A stretch of DNA of 64,000 nt, taken from positions 1,624,001 to 1,688,000 of the forward strand of contig OZ020265.1 in NCBI GenBank assembly GCA_963971285.1. The letters are read 5' to 3'. Under the pieces are notes generated by a model that did no database searches, was not told the DNA's origin, and saw only the letters and a list, made by a program, of their open reading frames with translations. Source of the stretch: Astropecten irregularis. Taxonomy: Eukaryota; Echinodermata; Asteroidea; Paxillosida; Astropectinidae. The translations under genes were made by a program, and so were the position numbers. Below, in pieces: positions 22,380-32,689 of this stretch (position 1 is the first letter of the stretch; each line of letters opens with the position of its first letter).

Positions 22380-25300
22380 CAGCTCTGACATCCATATGCT
22401 GAAAATATAGGTTGTGGTTTGTCATTGAAGCTGAAGCTCTGTTTTCCTTTTCAAACCAGAGAATCTACTTCTGAACCGCAGCCAAAAGCCTCTATTTTGA
22501 TACCCGTTATTTTAGAATGGATACACAAAAGCCTGAGCCTGAGCCTGAGCCTGAGCCGGAGGGGTGCCACCCCAGTAAATAATTTCCCATAGGCTCCCAT
22601 GCTAAATGACAATTTTTCAAAAAATTATTAAAAATACTCAGAAGTCTCACAGGCAATCTAGCTATACATCAAAATGAAACTTAAATTTTCAAGTGTCTAT
22701 AGGGTGATCAATGATTTTTGTGTGAAAGTCCATCCAAAAGGAAAATACCCTGAAAATTACCATGTTGACTTGTGCTAGACTAATAAAAAGTACCCCTCCC
22801 CTACATGCCAAAGTAGAGCGACTTGAGGCCTGATTTCATCCAAACAGCTCAAAGTTGAAAGTCCAAACTCTGGTGACCAAGTTCCATCCATTTTCTTTAC
22901 AAGACTTCCTATGTAGGGCCCAGCAAATGATTTTATAAAAAATGATTTTGAGGGTTTACAAAATATTAATGAGCTCCGCGGGCTGATTTGGACCTATTTA
23001 GTGGGGTGCACCCTGAGCCTGAGCCTGAGCCTGAGCCATGGGTGTCGATCCCGGGGGGGGGGGGTATCCCCGCAATATTTGAGGTGGGGATGGCGTGTAT
23101 TATCACCCCCCCCCCCCCCCCAATATTTTGAGGTTGAATGTCATTCAAGTTTATTGTAAGAAATATTACATGATCCTTGTCTTTGCAGTGAATTTATACT
23201 ATGTTTAATTCTTCTGAATATCGTTTTTAAATGCTCTAAAATGCGACTTTTCGACTCCCTGGTTTGGGAGGAGGTATCCCACCTCCCACAGCCTTCCTCC
23301 GCTCCGTCACTTCGCTCCCTAGCATAGGACACCAAATCACCAATCATCCCCCCAATCATGAACAGAAATCGACACCAGTGGCCTGAGCCTCCGTTTCGAA
23401 AAGGCCCTGCGATGCATATGATTATAACTCAATGTCTTTTACTCTATCGATTCCTTAGCTTCTTCTGAAGAGAACCAGACATCGTGGATTGTACACTTAC
23501 ATGGCAGTTCATTTTGTTACAACCTCTCATCATGTGCACAACGTAGCACCACACAATGGGGGTCATCACAGATACTCCCTGTACAACAAGAGTTTCATGG
23601 CATACTATCTGCGGATTTCACGGTCAATCCTGATTTTTACGACTGGAACGTAGTCATCATCAACTACTGTGATGGTGCTGCATTCTCAGGTAAAACAATT
23701 AGCCATTTTAATTAATTTCGGACTAATTAAACCTTGAGTCGATTTCACTAAAACTCACCGTAACGTACTATTAATCGTAGGATGTATGATGCATTGCAGC
23801 CCTACGTGGGATACGATGGGTTGTACTTCTTAAGTCGAGTTACGATAGATCTTAGGGCTTCGTGAAATCGACCCCTGAAGGAGAAATTAACTGACCAATA
23901 CTGACTCTGTGTGTTGAAGATGCATTGCATAATCTGACAGTACAACAAGACAAGACAATTTTAAACTGTTCGACTGCACTTTTAAGAGTCCTGCTTTTAA
24001 AAACAGGGGCCATTTTCACGGCCCTGCTTAGCACCAAAATTAGCTTACCATGAAAATTCTGTTAAAAATATTTGACAATTTGGGACACCACAAACGTAGG
24101 GCTGGATAGCTCAGTTGGTAGACCGCCTGTAGGCCTACTTTTTCCAGGAGGTCGCCGGTTCGAATCCCACTCCAGTCAACGTTGTTCCCTTTTCAATTAC
24201 GTTAATAAAAAAGGGTTAACGACCAAATTCCAATGCGTTGTGTATCACTTGTGATTGTTCTTTGGCTGTTGTTCACTGACCATGAATTTCAAATGGAATA
24301 ATTTTTAATGGTGGTTTGTTTTATTGAGAAAGCAATGTTGTGCTAGGCAATTATTTGGTGCTTAGCAGCTCCATGAAATCGGCACAAGAAGGAACGAACC
24401 CATTAAGCAAAGGAAAAAACATTCCAAAGTATGATATTGAGCACCAACAATTGCTAAGCAATTGTTGGTGCTTAACAGCTCCATGAAATTGGCTCCATAA
24501 GAAATGAACCCAATAAGCAAAGAAACACAACATAATTGCCAGTACTGAACCGCCTGAGCTATCCGGTTGCAAAATGCAATTCTCTTTCTAAGTTGTCACA
24601 AATTATTATACTTCACGAACATCCATTATTGGTTATAACTTCAGACAGATCCAAACTGTAATATTGTTCCAACTGAGATGAGCTCAAAATCAGCCTGACA
24701 ACGGTGTATGTCATTTCCCAGGGTTGTAGTCGTTTCCTCTGTTGAAATCTGAGACAATTCAAGAGCTATTATTGGCAAACCAATAAAATTCTGTCTTCAG
24801 AAAATCCTTACAAGCTAATGACAGTAACTGACTTTCCAATTATCTCAGTTTTGCCAGGGCATACCTGGTTTATATTGCAGCTTTCACGTCAGTTTCAGTA
24901 TAAGTGAGACCAAGTATATACTTTATGCATTAACGTTTTTGAAATGTCTACATGCTATTAATAACAAAGGGAAGCTATATACTGTCAACGTAAGTAGCCT
25001 ACCTGTCAAGATTGTTATTAATATATGCACTCTATGGCTACACCACTTAAATCCCCATCGATCAAACTAGAAGTGTCATTATTTTATTGAAGTGCATTAT
25101 TAAAGTGGTAATTTGAAGGTATAATACATGATTGGTAAAGGTCACAGAACAGCACTCACACTTTGTCTAGTCCAACATGTACATAAAAAAACACAACTGG
25201 AAAGATTTGAGCTCACTCGGACATCAGAGTCACGAGAAAACTGCGGAAACTTATAAATAAAGAATGGTTTTGATATTACCTCGAGATCAAAACAGTTTTG

Positions 25301-27560
25301 GTCTTTGTTTGACAATTATTTAATTATTATATCTTTATGATAATATGGAAACATTGTTTAAATTTTAGTATCAACAACAAGCTGTTCAAAATTGCAAATA
25401 ATGATAATAATAACTGAGGATGATGGGGGTCATGCACTAAACTTTACTTACCCATTCCTAAAAATCCTCCAAACCAATGAACTTGAATTTGACATATGTT
25501 CATATTAAGAGCATTCACTGTCTTCTATTAAGATATGGACAGTAAAATATGTCTTTAAAAGGTGGCTGGTACCTTAGGGAGACATTGAAATATATCCCAA
25601 TGTCTCCCAAATGTTCACTTTCAGATGCTAACGTGTCTCCCTGATACCATATTTGTAGTTATAAAAGAGACAAAATCCTGTGCTGTAATGTTGGGACAGG
25701 TTTGGTAAAATATTTAAGTGCATTAATTTGGAGTAGATAAAATATAAACAGTAATATGCGTTACGTTTTTGTTGCTAGGTAACCGTGATGAGCCCGTCGT
25801 TTATAACAACACCAAGATGTACTACAGGGGCATGCGTGTGTTGGAGGCAGTTATCAATTATTTACTACAGTCAGCAGGGATGGCGGACGCAGACCAAATC
25901 CTATTAACTGGAGAATCGGGTAAGTCATTCAGATGTGACTGTAATCAAATGTTGGATGGTCAAATTTCAAACTAGACGTTAACAAAACAAAGGAAACGCA
26001 ATGTTTTATTCGTATAGTTCACTGCAATAACACCACATGCTATAAATACTTGAAACGTAGACTTGTTATCAAGCCTGATATTTTATTTATTGTTCTTGCT
26101 CTCAGCCGGTGGACTAGCTGTTTACCTCCACGCAGATCACATCAGTAGCATGATCTCGGATGAGACTCGTTTCAAGGCTATGGCCGATGGTGGTTTCTTC
26201 CTGGATGAAGCTGACATTGATGGAAGAGAGACCTGGCGTAGCGTCATGAAAGGAGTCTACGACATGCAGTATGTAAAAGGTAAAAGGATTTATTCAGTTT
26301 GTCAATGATTTGATTGCATGTCAACTCAAATATTGCTCAGGGGTTGAGTATCTAATAATTGAATACAAACAAAATAAATTCTCAATTATAATTGCATCTT
26401 GCAATTGCAGTATTCATGGTTTTTGACTGCCAAACGATCAAAGATAATTTACTAATAGAGACACTGCCAACATAAGACTGGATGGTAGAGCACCTGGATT
26501 CAGGAGGTCGGCGGTTCGAATCCCGCTCCAGTCAGTTTTCTTTGTTCACCTTTTAAATCCGTATACGGGTCATTTGAAGATTTGAATTGGGAATTTTTAT
26601 CCTGTTTTCTCCCTCTATAAAATAATGGTACATTTACCAATGTTACAGTAAACTGGGATCAATTTCATGGCGCTGCTAAGCACCTTAATTTGCTTAGCAC
26701 AAAAATGTCTTGACAAATACAACAAACCACCGTTAAACATTTCATTTGATATTCATGGTCAGTGAATAACAACAGCCAAAGAACAATCACAAGCGATACA
26801 AATCACATGGAAATTTGGTTGTTAATCCTGTTTTTATTAAGGCTGAAATGTCATACTTAGCAATTCTTCGTGCTAAGCAGCGCCGGGAAATCGACCCGAT
26901 CGATCGTATCTCGAGATACGAAGGATATCCCATCATATCCTTCGCCTTCTACGTGGGGCTGCAATGCATCATAAGTCCTACGATTGATAGTAAATTACGA
27001 TGGATTTGGTGAAATCAACCCCGGTCAATTAACTGTTGGATTTGCTTCTTTCATACTTTGTATTTACAGGGAGTTTGGATGAAGATTGCTTACTCGCTAA
27101 AGGTACAAGTAACAAATGGGAATGTTTCTTCCCTGAGTACGCTTACCCCTACGTCACAACACCTCTCTTCGTTATTAACTCGGTCTATGATCCTTGGGTG
27201 CAATGTAACATCTTGAAGTACCCATGTCACCCCTCGGAGTGCAATGAAACCATTGGCTACCTGGAGAAACACAGAGAAACGTTCATGCAACGCACGGATC
27301 AAGTCAAGAGATACGACAAAGATGGAATGTTCGTGTCATCCTGCTACACACATTGCCAAGCGGTCGCTGATACTCCGTGGAGGTCGTACAAAGTGGCTGG
27401 AGCGACGACTAGGCAGGCCTTTGCAGAGTGGTATTTTGATATGGCCACACCAGGAGGTTACCTGAGCGTAGACTGCGACTCAAGTCACAAATGTAACCCG
27501 ACTTGTGCTGCAACATGGACATTGGGTTACAATGTGTCTTACACACGTATGAGCCGTTGA
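19366..27560 (+). CDS. Pectinacetylesterase/Notum-family serine esterase, membrane-anchored (spliced gene)
   Basis: Five coding exons (19,366-19,708; 23,459-23,689; 25,779-25,919; 26,106-26,279; 27,070-27,560) join in frame to 459 residues, every intron in phase 1. Residues 46-66 are a single hydrophobic segment after a basic region, giving a type II anchor and a lumenal or extracellular catalytic domain. Family marks are YCLDG, the HGSSFCYN region, NPDFYDWN, YCDGAAFSGNRDEP, the nucleophile motif GESAGG (Ser238), VYDPW (Asp337) and CYTHCQ (His391). That Ser-Asp-His order is the catalytic triad of the alpha/beta-hydrolase family containing plant pectin acetylesterases and animal Notum carboxylesterases. 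Length and triad spacing fit the family. Substrate cannot be read from sequence: carbohydrate O-acetyl ester or protein lipid ester are both possible. The last exon is triplicated downstream, which gives potential alternative C-termini. ATTAAA at 27,876 is the only nearby polyadenylation-like signal I saw. Confidence 0.88.
19730..20134. mobile_element. TTAA-flanked foldback element next to the exon 1 donor
   Basis: TTAA (19,730) then AGAGGATGTTCAACACTCAA at the left; the exact inverse TTGAGTGTTGAACATCCTCT then TTAA (to 20,134) at the right. Most of the 405 bp is inverted, meeting at a central AAAGGCTCCCATATCTGACG / inverse hairpin. It starts 22 bp after the last base of exon 1. Confidence 0.85.
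20531..20915 (+). mobile_element. TTAA family C MITE
   Basis: TTAA-ATGGAGCATATAGGATTTGC at the left; CTTGCAAATCCTGTCCGCTG before a mutated TTTA at the right. The interior has AACGGCCGAAATAATCTTGC, GTTACACCACGCTTTCGAAA and AACCAAGATTTCCCATGG. Other copies: 28,646, 31,458, 34,272, 55,251 and partial 58,781. Confidence 0.8.
20923..21105. mobile_element. Palindromic element, GGCTTGAGGCTAG tips
   Basis: About 42-bp inverted ends: GGCTTGAGGCTAGGCTTGGG at the left, and the inverse of GGCTTGAGGCTAGACTTGGG at the right. The inner arms pair again around GCTTCACATGACGAAGC. It abuts the damaged right end of the family C element. Confidence 0.7.
21598..21933 (+). mobile_element. TTAA family A MITE, right tip degraded
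   Basis: TTAA-AGGTACTATCATACATGG at the left. Family A interior blocks are present; the right end (ACTTTGATATTATCTTTC) has lost its TTAA. Confidence 0.7.
22100..22203 (+). mobile_element. Palindromic CGATCGATCGTA repeat, copy 5 (partial)
   Basis: The right part is well preserved (ACTTGAGTTACGATCGATCG, GGGCTTCGTGAACTCGACCC); the left part is eroded. Confidence 0.6.
22562..23013. mobile_element. Insertion 1 inside the GAGCCT arm
   Basis: About 450 bp bounded by GGGTGCCACCCCAGTAAATA at the left and the near-inverse TATTTAGTGGGGTGCACCC at the right, with GAGCCT repeats immediately outside both ends. No protein is recognised. Confidence 0.65.
23037..23385. mobile_element. Insertion 2 inside the GAGCCT arm
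   Basis: About 350 bp with GGGTGTCGATCCC at the left and GAAATCGACACC at the right, again between GAGCCT blocks. It contains G- and C-homopolymer runs near 23,053 and 23,107. Non-coding. Confidence 0.6.
23459..23689 (+). CDS. Esterase-like gene, coding exon 2 (residues 115-191)
   Basis: Acceptor TCGATTCCTTAG, donor CAG|GTAAAA; phase 1 on both sides, 231 nt. It carries the first core strand and loop (WIVHLHGSSFCYNLSSC), QWGSSQ, and NPDFYDWNVVIINYCDGAAFSG, which in the family shapes the oxyanion region and active-site entrance. The tryptophan usual after the family's glycine run is replaced here (GSSFCYN), which may alter substrate choice. Confidence 0.88.
23743..23878 (+). mobile_element. Palindromic CGATCGATCGTA repeat, copy 6
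   Basis: Forward copy from GTCGATTTCACTAAAACTC to CTTCGTGAAATCGACCCC, 54 bp after exon 2. Confidence 0.7.
24006..24383 (+). mobile_element. TTAGCAC-family element containing a tRNA-like SINE
   Basis: Ends GGGGCCATTTTCACGG and CAGCTCCATGAAATCGGC. The interior is split by a tRNA-like SINE (24,060-24,200) with its A-box GGATAGCTCAGTTGGTAG and B-box GGTTCGAATCCC. Confidence 0.65.
24099..24176 (+). mobile_element. tRNA-like SINE head, copy 1
   Basis: GGCTGGATAGCTCAGTTGGT through GCCGGTTCGAATCCC to TCCAGTC. It keeps a 7-bp acceptor-like pair (GGCTGGA/TCCAGTC) and polymerase III A and B boxes, but the anticodon loop is too long and the T stem is mismatched, so it is not a working tRNA. Sister copies: about 26,470, 38,677 and 46,428. 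Confidence 0.75.
25106..25320 (+). mobile_element. TTAA family B MITE, left half
   Basis: GAAGGTATAATACATGATTGG, then CAGAACAGCACTCACACTTT and TACCTCGAGATCAAAAC. Similarity ends in TTTGACAATTATT, before the family's right half. Confidence 0.6.
25430..25605 (-). repeat. Dispersed repeat, copy 2
   Basis: Reverse complement of the repeat at 720-925. Lies in intron 2 of the esterase-like gene. Confidence 0.55.
25779..25919 (+). CDS. Esterase-like gene, coding exon 3 (residues 192-238)
   Basis: Acceptor TTTTTGTTGCTAG, donor TCGG|GTAAGT; 141 nt, phase 1/1. Encodes NRDEPVVYNNTKMYYRGMRV, the helix LEAVINYLL and the approach to the nucleophile, ending LLTGES. The catalytic Ser238 is the last complete codon, so the GESAGG elbow is split across the intron. 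Confidence 0.88.
26106..26279 (+). CDS. Esterase-like gene, coding exon 4 (residues 239-296)
   Basis: Acceptor TTGTTCTTGCTCTCAG, donor AAAG|GTAAAA; 174 nt, phase 1/1. Begins with the AGGLAVYLHAD half of the nucleophile elbow, then MADGGFFLDEADIDG, a family-conserved region after the elbow. From here the transcript can in principle join any of three terminal exons with identical phase. Confidence 0.88.
26470..26535 (+). mobile_element. tRNA-like SINE head, copy 2 (deleted)
   Basis: A shortened copy: GACTGGATGGTAGAGCACC, then GGCGGTTCGAATCCCGCTCC. The D-arm region carries a deletion. Confidence 0.65.
26884..27024 (-). mobile_element. Palindromic CGATCGATCGTA repeat, copy 7
   Basis: Reverse orientation: GGGAAATCGACCCGATCGATC at its left end (first bases), GGTGAAATCAACCCCGG at its right. 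It ends about 45 bp before the exon 5 acceptor of copy 1 and is missing at the same place in units 2 and 3. Confidence 0.65.
27070..27560 (+). CDS. Esterase-like gene, terminal exon copy 1 (residues 297-459)
   Basis: Acceptor CATACTTTGTATTTACAG, then GSLDEDC. Contains two of the three catalytic residues (Asp337 in VYDPW, His391 in CYTHC), many cysteines probably disulfide-bonded, and ends CNPTCAATWTLGYNVSYTRMSR followed by TGA (27,558-27,560). Taken as the reference terminal exon because it lies nearest exon 4. Confidence 0.88.
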
Positions 27561-28223
27561 GGGCGCTGTGACACATAGCAACTAGAAACTGCAAGCTCAT
27601 GAATAATTATTATGATGACATCACACTATCGTCATATCACGTGGTATTATCACACCAATCACAATTAATACACAAATCATCAATTGATTGTGCCAAATAA
27701 TAATTTCAATGTATCGTTCTGTGCAATTTGTATTTTTAACATAATTGATAATTTTGTTCGCATTGCGGTAAAAAAAAAGAATTTGTGTACATAAATATTC
27801 ATTTATTGCTGAAATCTGTTTAAGGAGAAAATGAATTCAATGTGTTCTGATTTTAAAGGCGATGGAAGACTGGATATTAAATGATTTTGGTCGGGAAATA
27901 GATATATGTAGAATAGAGTATACAATGCTCAGTCACGTCGGTGAAGGGTAAGCCTAATTTGCGGTGGAAGACTGTTTATAATTCATAAAATTCAAGTAAA
28001 TATTGTTGATATTCTATACAATTTAAAATCATTAAAACACAGTTCGAATACTTGGCCAATATCCGTACATCTTTCTCAGTTTTCACAAGCCTTGCCCGAC
28101 CAATGACAGAAACTAAGCAACTGTGAAACCACAATATAAAGACTGAAGCATCAAATATAAAACGAATTGAAGTTTATGATTGCTTTTTCATTCATCTTAT
28201 ATATCAATTTTATTCACGACAGT

Positions 28224-28590
28224 TAAAGGTATAATACATGATTGGGAAAGGTCACAGAACAGCACTCACACTCAAGTTGTCTAATCCAACATGTACATAA
28301 AATAATAAGCCTGTGAAAATTTGAGCTTAATCGAACATCCGAGTCATAAAGCGAAAACCCGATCAAATTTTTCTTATACAACATAAATGGAATGGTTTTG
28401 ATCTTACCCCGAGATCAAAACTGTTTTCGGTCTTTGTTTTACTAATTTCTGGATAAAAAAACCATTTCAGGTGGAAATATTTTAACGGTATGTTTCTACC
28501 AGCACCATCTTCATACCCTGAAAGTTATACGTAAATCTGTGCACATTTCTGTTTGGGTTTGTTACCAGTTATGTACTGTACCATTGAATT
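28224..28590 (+). mobile_element. TTAA family B MITE in unit 1
   Basis: TTAA-AGGTATAATACATGATTGG at the left; right end GTTACCAGTTATGTACTGTA with a decayed TTAA. Repeated at the same place in units 2 (about 31,036) and 3 (about 33,849), so it was present before the tandem duplication. Confidence 0.75.
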
Positions 28591-28645
28591 TATAGCGAAG
28601 TTTCCACACTTGGTATTTTAATACTTGTGTAGCAATTGACACATT

Positions 28646-29029
28646 TTAAAGGGAGCATACAGGATTTGCAAAGATTTGCGTTTTTGCTGAATTTAGTACT
28701 TACACAGAAGTGAAGGTTTGAAACTTCCTTACAAACGTTGTTTCATACATTTTTACGCTTTGTTCATAGCAGAAAAACGGCCGAAAAAATCTTGCCCCCC
28801 CCCCCCGAATCCTTCACGGTTACACCACGCTTTCGAAATGCTACTAAATCGTCCGGACGAACGATCTTTTTACAATACACTAAATCTTGATTTCCTTGAA
28901 AAACCCAGCATCTGATGAACCAAGATTTCCCATGGTGACTGTTTGCACTATTTACGAACTGTTGAGTCCATTTTCCTGTCTCAAACTCAAAAATTGTTTT
29001 GGAGAACTTGCAAATTACGCTGCCTTTAA
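28646..29029 (+). mobile_element. TTAA family C MITE in unit 1
   Basis: TTAA-AGGGAGCATACAGGATTTGC to GCAAATTACGCTGCCT-TTAA, 384 bp. Repeated in unit 2 (about 31,458-31,841) and unit 3 (about 34,272-34,670, with an expanded poly-C run). An open frame of 143 codons overlapping its right end is not conserved in unit 3 and is not considered a gene. Confidence 0.8.
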
Positions 29030-29881
29030 ATATTCAAAGACAATCTTACATGTAGTAAAAGAATTGGTATATGGACACTATACATTACGTCCTGGCATAT
29101 TAGTGATGGGTCAATGTAATTGCTATATATGGGGTATATATAAGCGCGTTGCAGGTTATAAGGTCATATATTGTGCACTCGCTTTGTCTGTATACAAATA
29201 CAATGTGTATATTTTAGGTTTGTGCAATATTTATACGGCGTGTTCTACGTGCATATTCCCGTATATAGCTGATCACGAAAGGTACATGTCTACCTTAAGT
29301 GGTTTCAAAATGAGTTAAAAACATCTCTTATTAGATTTTATGCTCTGTTACCAACAAAACGTATTTTAATACGTCCTTGTTTAGGTGCTACACGTACCTG
29401 ACTTAAAATAAATAACATGTGAAAGAAATGGTTGTGGCTACGGCTAGCATTTTCACTTTCATTGGTTTGTTGTTTTGACATTGATGACTTGGAAATTCAA
29501 TGTGGTTCTTCAGACTCTGCTAGTTTTCGTCGTGATTTTTAAGACAATCAAAGCTTATGATAGCAAATATTTCTTGCTCCGCTGAACGAAGCACTTACCG
29601 AGCTTTTTGTAGGCGGAGCTTGATCAACTCCGAGTGCTCGCATTTCGGTTATTACTACGCCTATGCTTTTAACGCTTTTTGCTTATCACAAAAATGTCTT
29701 GTCCAATAATACAAACCACCGTAAAAACTTCAGTTGATGTTTATGGGTCAGTGAACAGCAGCCAAAGAACAATCACAAGTTATACACAACACATGGAAAT
29801 GTGGTTGCACCTGTTTTTATTAAGACCAAATTTTTGGTCATTTAACTGTTAATTTGCTTCTTTCATACTTTGTATTTACAG

Positions 29882-30372
29882 GGAGTTTGGACGAAGATTG
29901 CTTACTTGCTAAAGGTACAAGTAACAAATGGGAATGTTTCTTCCCTGAGTACGCTTACCCCTACGTCACAACACCTCTCTTCGTTATTAACTCGGTCTAT
30001 GATCCTTGGGTGCAATGTAACATCTTAAAGTACCCATGTCACCCCTCGGAGTGCAATGAAACCATTGGCTACCTGGAGAAACTCAGAGAAACGTTCATGC
30101 AACGTACGGATCAAGTCAAGAGATACGACAAAGATGGAATGTTCGTGTCATCCTGCTACACACATTGCCAAGCGGTCGCTGATACTCCGTGGAGGTCGTA
30201 CAAAGTGGCTGGAGTAACGACTAGGCAGGCCTTTGCAGAGTGGTATTTTGATATGGCCTCACCGGGTGGTTACCTGAGCGTAGACTGTGACTCAAGTTAC
30301 AAATGCAACCCAACTTGTGCTGCAACATGGACATTGGGTTACAATGTGTCTTACACACGTATGAGCCGTTGA
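29882..30372 (+). CDS. Duplicated terminal exon, copy 2 (intact)
   Basis: 491 nt with the same acceptor (CATACTTTGTATTTACAG), phase and stop (30,370-30,372) as copy 1. Only a few residues differ: His364 to Leu, an Ala to Val in the VAGATTR region, ATPGG to ASPGG, and SSHKC to SSYKC. Asp and His catalytic motifs are intact. It could act as an alternative last exon for exons 1-4. There is no accompanying copy of exons 1-4, so it is not a separate gene. Confidence 0.8.
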
Positions 30373-32689
30373 GGGCGCTGTGACACATAGCAACTAGAAA
30401 CTGCAAGCTCATGAATAATTATTATGATGACATCACACTATCGTCATATCACGTGTTATTATCACACCAATCACAATTAATACACAAATCATCAATTGAT
30501 TGTGCCAAATAATAATTTCAATGTATCGTTCTGTGCAATTTGTATTTTTAACATAATTGATAATTTTGTTCGCATTGCGGTAAAAAAAAAGAATTTGTGT
30601 ACATAAATATTTATTTATTGCTGAAATCTGTTTAAGGAGAAAATTAATTCAATGTGTTCTGATTTTAAAGGCGATGGAAGACTGGATATTAAATGATTTT
30701 GGTAGGGAAATAGATATATGTAGAATAGAGTATACAATGCTCAGTCACGTCGGTGAAGGGTAAGCCTAATTTGCGGTGGAAGACTGTTTATAATTCATAA
30801 AATTCAAGTAAATATTGCTGATATTCTATACAATTTAAAATCTGTAAAACACAGTTCGAATACTTGGCCAATATCCGTACATCTTTCTCAGTTTTCACAA
30901 GCCTTGCCCGACCAATGACAGAAACTAAGCAACTGTGAAACCACAATATAAAGACTGAAGTATCAATTTTAAAACGAATTGAAATTTATAATTGCTTTTT
31001 CATTCATCTTATATATCAATTTTATTCACGACAGTTAAAGGTATAATACATGATTGGTAAAGGTCACAGAACAGCACTCACACTCAAGTTGTCTAATCCA
31101 ACATGTACATAAAATAATAAGCCTGTGAAAATTTGAGCTTAATCGAACATCCGAGTCCTAAAGCGAAAACCCGATCCAATTTTTCTTATACAACATAAAG
31201 AATGGTTTTGATCTTACCCCGAGATCAAAACTGTTTTCGGTCTTTGTTTTACTAATTTCTGGATAAAAAAACCATTTCAGGTGGAAATATTTTAACGGTA
31301 TGTTTCTACCAGCACCATCTTCATACCCTGAAAGTTATACGTAAATCTGTTCACATTTCTGTTTGGGTTTGTTACCAGTTATGTACTGTACCATTGAATT
31401 TATAGCGAGGTTTCCACACTTGGTATTTTAATACTTGTGTAGTAATTGACACATTTTAAAGGGAGCATACAGGATTTGCAAAGATTTGCGTTTTTGCTGA
31501 ATTTAGTACTTACACAGAAGTGAAGGTTTGAAACTTCCTTACAAACGTTGTTTCATACCTTTTTACGCTTTGTTCATAGCAGAAAAACGGCCGAAATAAT
31601 CTTGCCCCCTCCCCCCGAATCCTTCACGGTTACACCACGCTTTCGAAATGCTACTAAATCGTCCGGACGAACGATCTCTTTACAATACACTAAATCTTGA
31701 TTTCCTTGAAAAACCCAGCATCTGATGAACCAAGATTTCCCATGGTGACTGTTTGCACTATTTACGAACTGTTGAGTCCATTTTCCTGTCTCAAACTCAA
31801 AAATTGTTTTGGAGAACTTGCAAATTACGCTGCCTTTAAATATTCAAAGACAATCTTACATGTAGTAAAAGAATTGGTATATGGACACTATACATTACGT
31901 CCTGGCATATTAGTGATGGGTCAATGTAATTGCTATATATGGGGTATATATAAGCGCGTTGCAGGTTATAAGGTCATATATTGTGCACTCGCTTTGTCTG
32001 TATACAAATACAATGTGTATATTTTAGGTTTGTGCAATATTTATACGGCGTGTTCTACGTGCATATTCCCGTATATAGCTGATCACGAAAGGTACATGTC
32101 TACCTTAAGTGGTTTCAACATGAGTTAAAAACATCTCTTATTAGATTTTATGCTCTGTTACCAACAAAACGTATTTTAATACGTCCTTGTTTAGGTGCTA
32201 CACGTACCTGACTTAAAATAAATAACATGTGAAAGAAATGGTTGTGACTACGGCTAGCATTTTCACTTTCATTGGTTTGTTGTTTTGACATTGATGACTT
32301 GGAAATTCAATGTGGTTCTTCAGACTCTGCTAGTTTTCGTCGTGATTTTTAAGACAATCAAAGCTTACGATAGCAAATATTTCTTGCTCCACTGAACGAA
32401 GCACTTACCGAGCTTGTTGTAGGCGGAGCTTGATCAACTCCGAGGCTCGCATTTTGGTTATTACTACGCCTATGCTTTTAACGCTTTTTGCTTATCACAA
32501 AAATGTCTTGCCCAATAATACAAACCACCGTAAAAACTTCAGTTGATGTTTATGGTCAGTGAACAGCAGCCAAAGAACAATCACAAGTGATACACAACAC
32601 ATGGAAATGTGGTTGCACCTGTTTTTATTAAGACCAAATTTTTGGTCATTTAACTGTTAATTTGCTTCTTTCATACTTTGTATTTACAG

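Larger units (their letters stand above)
22339..23406 (+). mobile_element. GGCTCA-terminal MITE, copy 2, with two nested insertions
   Basis: The left hexamer arm (22,339-22,378) and conserved core are normal. The right hexamer arm is split into three blocks (near 22,530, 23,013 and 23,385) by two insertions, listed separately, and finishes with CTCCGTTTCGAAAAGGCCC. Uninterrupted copies are about 245 bp, this one about 1,070 bp. Confidence 0.75.

Noticed and set aside
24099..24176. Possible tRNA gene
   Set aside because: A and B boxes and the acceptor stem are present, but the anticodon loop is too long, the T stem is mismatched, and dispersed copies share non-tRNA flanks: a SINE head.
28887..29318. 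143-codon open frame repeated at 31,697-32,128
   Set aside because: Overlaps the right half of a family C MITE and is repeated only because the 2.8-kb unit is tandem; the frame is broken in the third unit.
29882..30372. Separate downstream esterase gene
   Set aside because: Only the terminal exon is duplicated; no copies of exons 1-4 exist between units, so it is an exon duplication and not a complete paralogue.
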